Shown here one piece after another: positions 62,382 through 64,000 of a stretch of DNA of 64,000 nt (positions are counted from its first letter, which is position 1; the number at the start of each line of letters is the position of its first letter). A model generated the notes under the pieces. It was not told the origin of the DNA. It did no database searches and saw only the letters and a list, made by a program, of their open reading frames with translations. The stretch lies in assembly GCF_900101345.1 (NCBI RefSeq), contig NZ_FMUX01000023.1, positions 1 to 64,000 on the forward strand, in the 5' to 3' direction. A program made the translations under genes and the position numbers. This stretch comes from Desulfoluna spongiiphila (GTDB taxonomy: Bacteria; Desulfobacterota; Desulfobacteria; Desulfobacterales; Desulfolunaceae).

Positions 62382-63818
62382 ATGACCGGCGACGTCACCA
62401 ACGATTTCCCCATTCTCCTCATCGATGACGAGCCCTCGTGGCTCCGCAGCCTGGGACTCCTTTTAGAGCGTGCCGGCTTCGCCAACCTGCGCAAGCTCAG
62501 CGACGGACGCAAGGTGCGGGACCTCCTGGCCGAGGAAGAGATCGGCATAGTCCTTCTGGACCTCATGATGCCCGACATGCCGGGGGAAGAGCTCATCTCC
62601 GTAATCCGGGAAGAGTCCCCGGACACGGTTATTGTTGTGGTCAGCGGCATGAACCAGGTGAATCTTGCCGTCCGGTGCATGAAGATGGGCGCCAGCGATT
62701 ACATCGTCAAGACCGGCGCCGAAGAGCGCATCGTGGCCACAGTGAGAAACGCCGTCAATCTCTGGGAGCTGAAACGGGAAAACAGGGCCATCCGCTCCAC
62801 CATCAGCAAGGCGCCCAGCCACCCCGAAGCCTTCAGCCACATTGCCACGGCCAACAGGTACATGGTCTCCATCTTCAGCTACATCGAATCCCTTGCAAGC
62901 TCCCGCCAGCCGGTCCTCATCACCGGGGAAAGCGGTACGGGCAAGGAGCTCATCGCCCGGGCCATCCACCGGGTCTGTAACCCGCCCGGGCCCATGGTGG
63001 CCGTCAACGTGGCCGGCCTGGACGACACCATTTTTTCCGATACCCTCTTCGGTCACGTGCGGGGGGCCTTCACCGGCGCCGACTCGCGGCGGGCCGGCAT
63101 GGTGGAAAAGGCCTCGGGGGGCACCCTCTTTCTCGATGAAATAGGCGACCTGTCCGCCCCCTCCCAGGTCAAGCTGCTTCGCCTTCTCCAGGACGGCGAC
63201 TACTACCCGGTGGGAAGCGACCATTCCGAAAAAATAAACGCCCGGGTGGTCTGCTCCACCCATCAGGACCTCACCATCAAAGGAAAAGAAGGCAAAGAAC
63301 GGCGCTTCCGAAAAGACCTCTTCTACCGTCTCCAAACCCACCATATCCACATGCCCCCCTTGCGGGAGCGAAAAGACGACATCCCCGTCCTGCTGGACAC
63401 CTTCCTTGCCATGGCCGCCGAAGAGACCGGCAAAAAGAAACCCGCCTACCCCCAGGAGCTTCCGGTTCTTTTGGCCACCTACCACTTTCCGGGCAACATC
63501 CGGGAACTCAAATCCATGGTCTTCGACGCCGTGGCACGACACCAGGGAGGAACCCTCTCCATGGCCTCCTTTAAAGACGCCATGGAAGGCCACACCACCG
63601 CGCATCTCGAGATACCGACTACCTCGCAAGGATCGGGCGGCAACCCCTTTTCAGGCATAGAGCCCCTGCCCAGCCTGTCGGAAGCGTCCCAGCTCCTGGT
63701 CATGGAGGCCATGGCCCGGGCCGAAGGAAACCAGAGCATCGCCGCTCGAATCCTGGGAATTTCTCAGCCCGCCCTGAGCAAACGCATGAAGCACCTCAGG
63801 GAAAAGCAGGAGGGCTGA
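62382..63818 (+). CDS. Sigma-54-dependent response regulator (NtrC type)
   Basis: 478 residues. Receiver (about 8-125; LIDDEPSWLRSLG, LLDLMMPDMPG with the phospho-Asp), AAA+ domain (about 155-390; GESGTGKELIARAIHR, RGAFTGADSRR sigma-54 contact, LDEIGDL), Fis-type helix-turn-helix (about 445-475; NQSIAARILGISQPALSKRM). It should be phosphorylated by the kinase encoded immediately upstream. Target genes are unknown. Confidence 0.93.
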   Translation: MTGDVTNDFPILLIDDEPSWLRSLGLLLERAGFANLRKLSDGRKVRDLLAEEEIGIVLLDLMMPDMPGEELISVIREESPDTVIVVVSGMNQVNLAVRCMKMGASDYIVKTGAEERIVATVRNAVNLWELKRENRAIRSTISKAPSHPEAFSHIATANRYMVSIFSYIESLASSRQPVLITGESGTGKELIARAIHRVCNPPGPMVAVNVAGLDDTIFSDTLFGHVRGAFTGADSRRAGMVEKASGGTLFLDEIGDLSAPSQVKLLRLLQDGDYYPVGSDHSEKINARVVCSTHQDLTIKGKEGKERRFRKDLFYRLQTHHIHMPPLRERKDDIPVLLDTFLAMAAEETGKKKPAYPQELPVLLATYHFPGNIRELKSMVFDAVARHQGGTLSMASFKDAMEGHTTAHLEIPTTSQGSGGNPFSGIEPLPSLSEASQLLVMEAMARAEGNQSIAARILGISQPALSKRMKHLREKQEG

Positions 63819-63828
63819 GAAGAATTAG

Positions 63829-64000
63829 GCTCCGGGAACCCAGGTTGCGGATGCTTTCCCCCCTCGTTCCTCGGGGAGAAAGCATCCGCGAAGATTTTCA
63901 TGGGATCGCCCCAAATCAGGCTACCGTTTGGCCTCCAGAGGCATCTTTAATCGGGTTTCTTCTGCAGTAAGGGAGGGGCCCCTTGAAAGCCATTTTTCGC
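63829..64000. repeat. Family C hairpin repeat, copy 5 (runs off the window)
   Basis: A degenerate left end is followed by an 11-bp perfect stem GCGGATGCTTTC / GAAAGCATCCGC (63847-63889) around the conserved CTCGTTCCTCGG loop. At 63955 it passes through CCTCCAGAGGCATCTTTAA to a second unit beginning near 63975 (CCTTGAAAGCC), the same tandem order as copies 2a-2b. Confidence 0.75.

Overview
The window is about 57-60% GC by eye, densely coded, and looks like one chromosomal segment of a Gram-negative, anaerobic, probably sulfate-reducing bacterium of the Desulfobacterota (Desulfobacterales-like; Desulfoluna would fit but is only an inference). The grounds are a mitochondrial/spirochaete/delta-type EF-G, a clostridial/delta-type thiamine operon with ThiH and a short ThiF, radical-SAM and ferredoxin genes, TRAP transport, several sigma-54 response regulators, and an acetoacetate/short-chain fatty acid cluster.

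Layout. 1-4.9 kb: the 3' part of a giant RTX/VCBS adhesin with LamG and von Willebrand A domains. 5.0-6.5 kb: repeats around an MpsC-family gene. 6.6-11.2 kb: biotin ligase plus a divergent pyruvate carboxylase. 11.2-16.0 kb: repeats and an AT-rich accessory island holding a single-gene candidate defence protein (two TIR/deoxyribosyltransferase-like domains plus a P-loop NTPase) and a small membrane protein. 16.1-24.8 kb (minus): a Lap-type operon of TolC-OmpA fusion, LapG protease, LapD c-di-GMP receptor, ABC exporter, HlyD adaptor and LuxR regulator. It is the obvious secretion and surface-retention machinery for the adhesin at the left edge. 25.3-28.4 kb: a 1035-residue radical SAM/ArsM-like methyltransferase/DUF5714 fusion. 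28.6-33.9 kb (minus): a large BNR-repeat secreted protein, a PepSY protein and an OprB-like porin. 34.4-37.2 kb (minus): a DctPQM TRAP transporter. 38.5-43.8 kb (minus): TPP riboswitch-thiSGHF-thiE-thiC. 44.2-47.4 kb: EF-G with a leader attenuator candidate, then a RecA-like ATPase. 47.4-50.3 kb (minus): a diguanylate cyclase, ZnuA and a lipoprotein. 50.5-56.4 kb (minus): atoA/atoD/atoE and the AtoC/AtoS two-component pair, with a strong sigma-54 promoter and an enhancer-like palindrome in front of atoE. 57.5-63.8 kb: NIL-ferredoxin, mnmA, mtaB and a second histidine kinase/sigma-54 regulator pair.

Several intergenic repeat families are present. The most striking has about 185-bp copies with GCCTCCGGCGGC-type inverted ends and an internal hairpin whose stem changes sequence between copies while staying paired. 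The genes connect mainly through three themes: surface adhesion under c-di-GMP control (adhesin, Lap operon, diguanylate cyclase), tRNA/translation and thiamine sulfur chemistry (EF-G, mnmA, mtaB, thi), and catabolism of short-chain acids under sigma-54 control (ato). All functional statements come from reading motifs; no database search was run.
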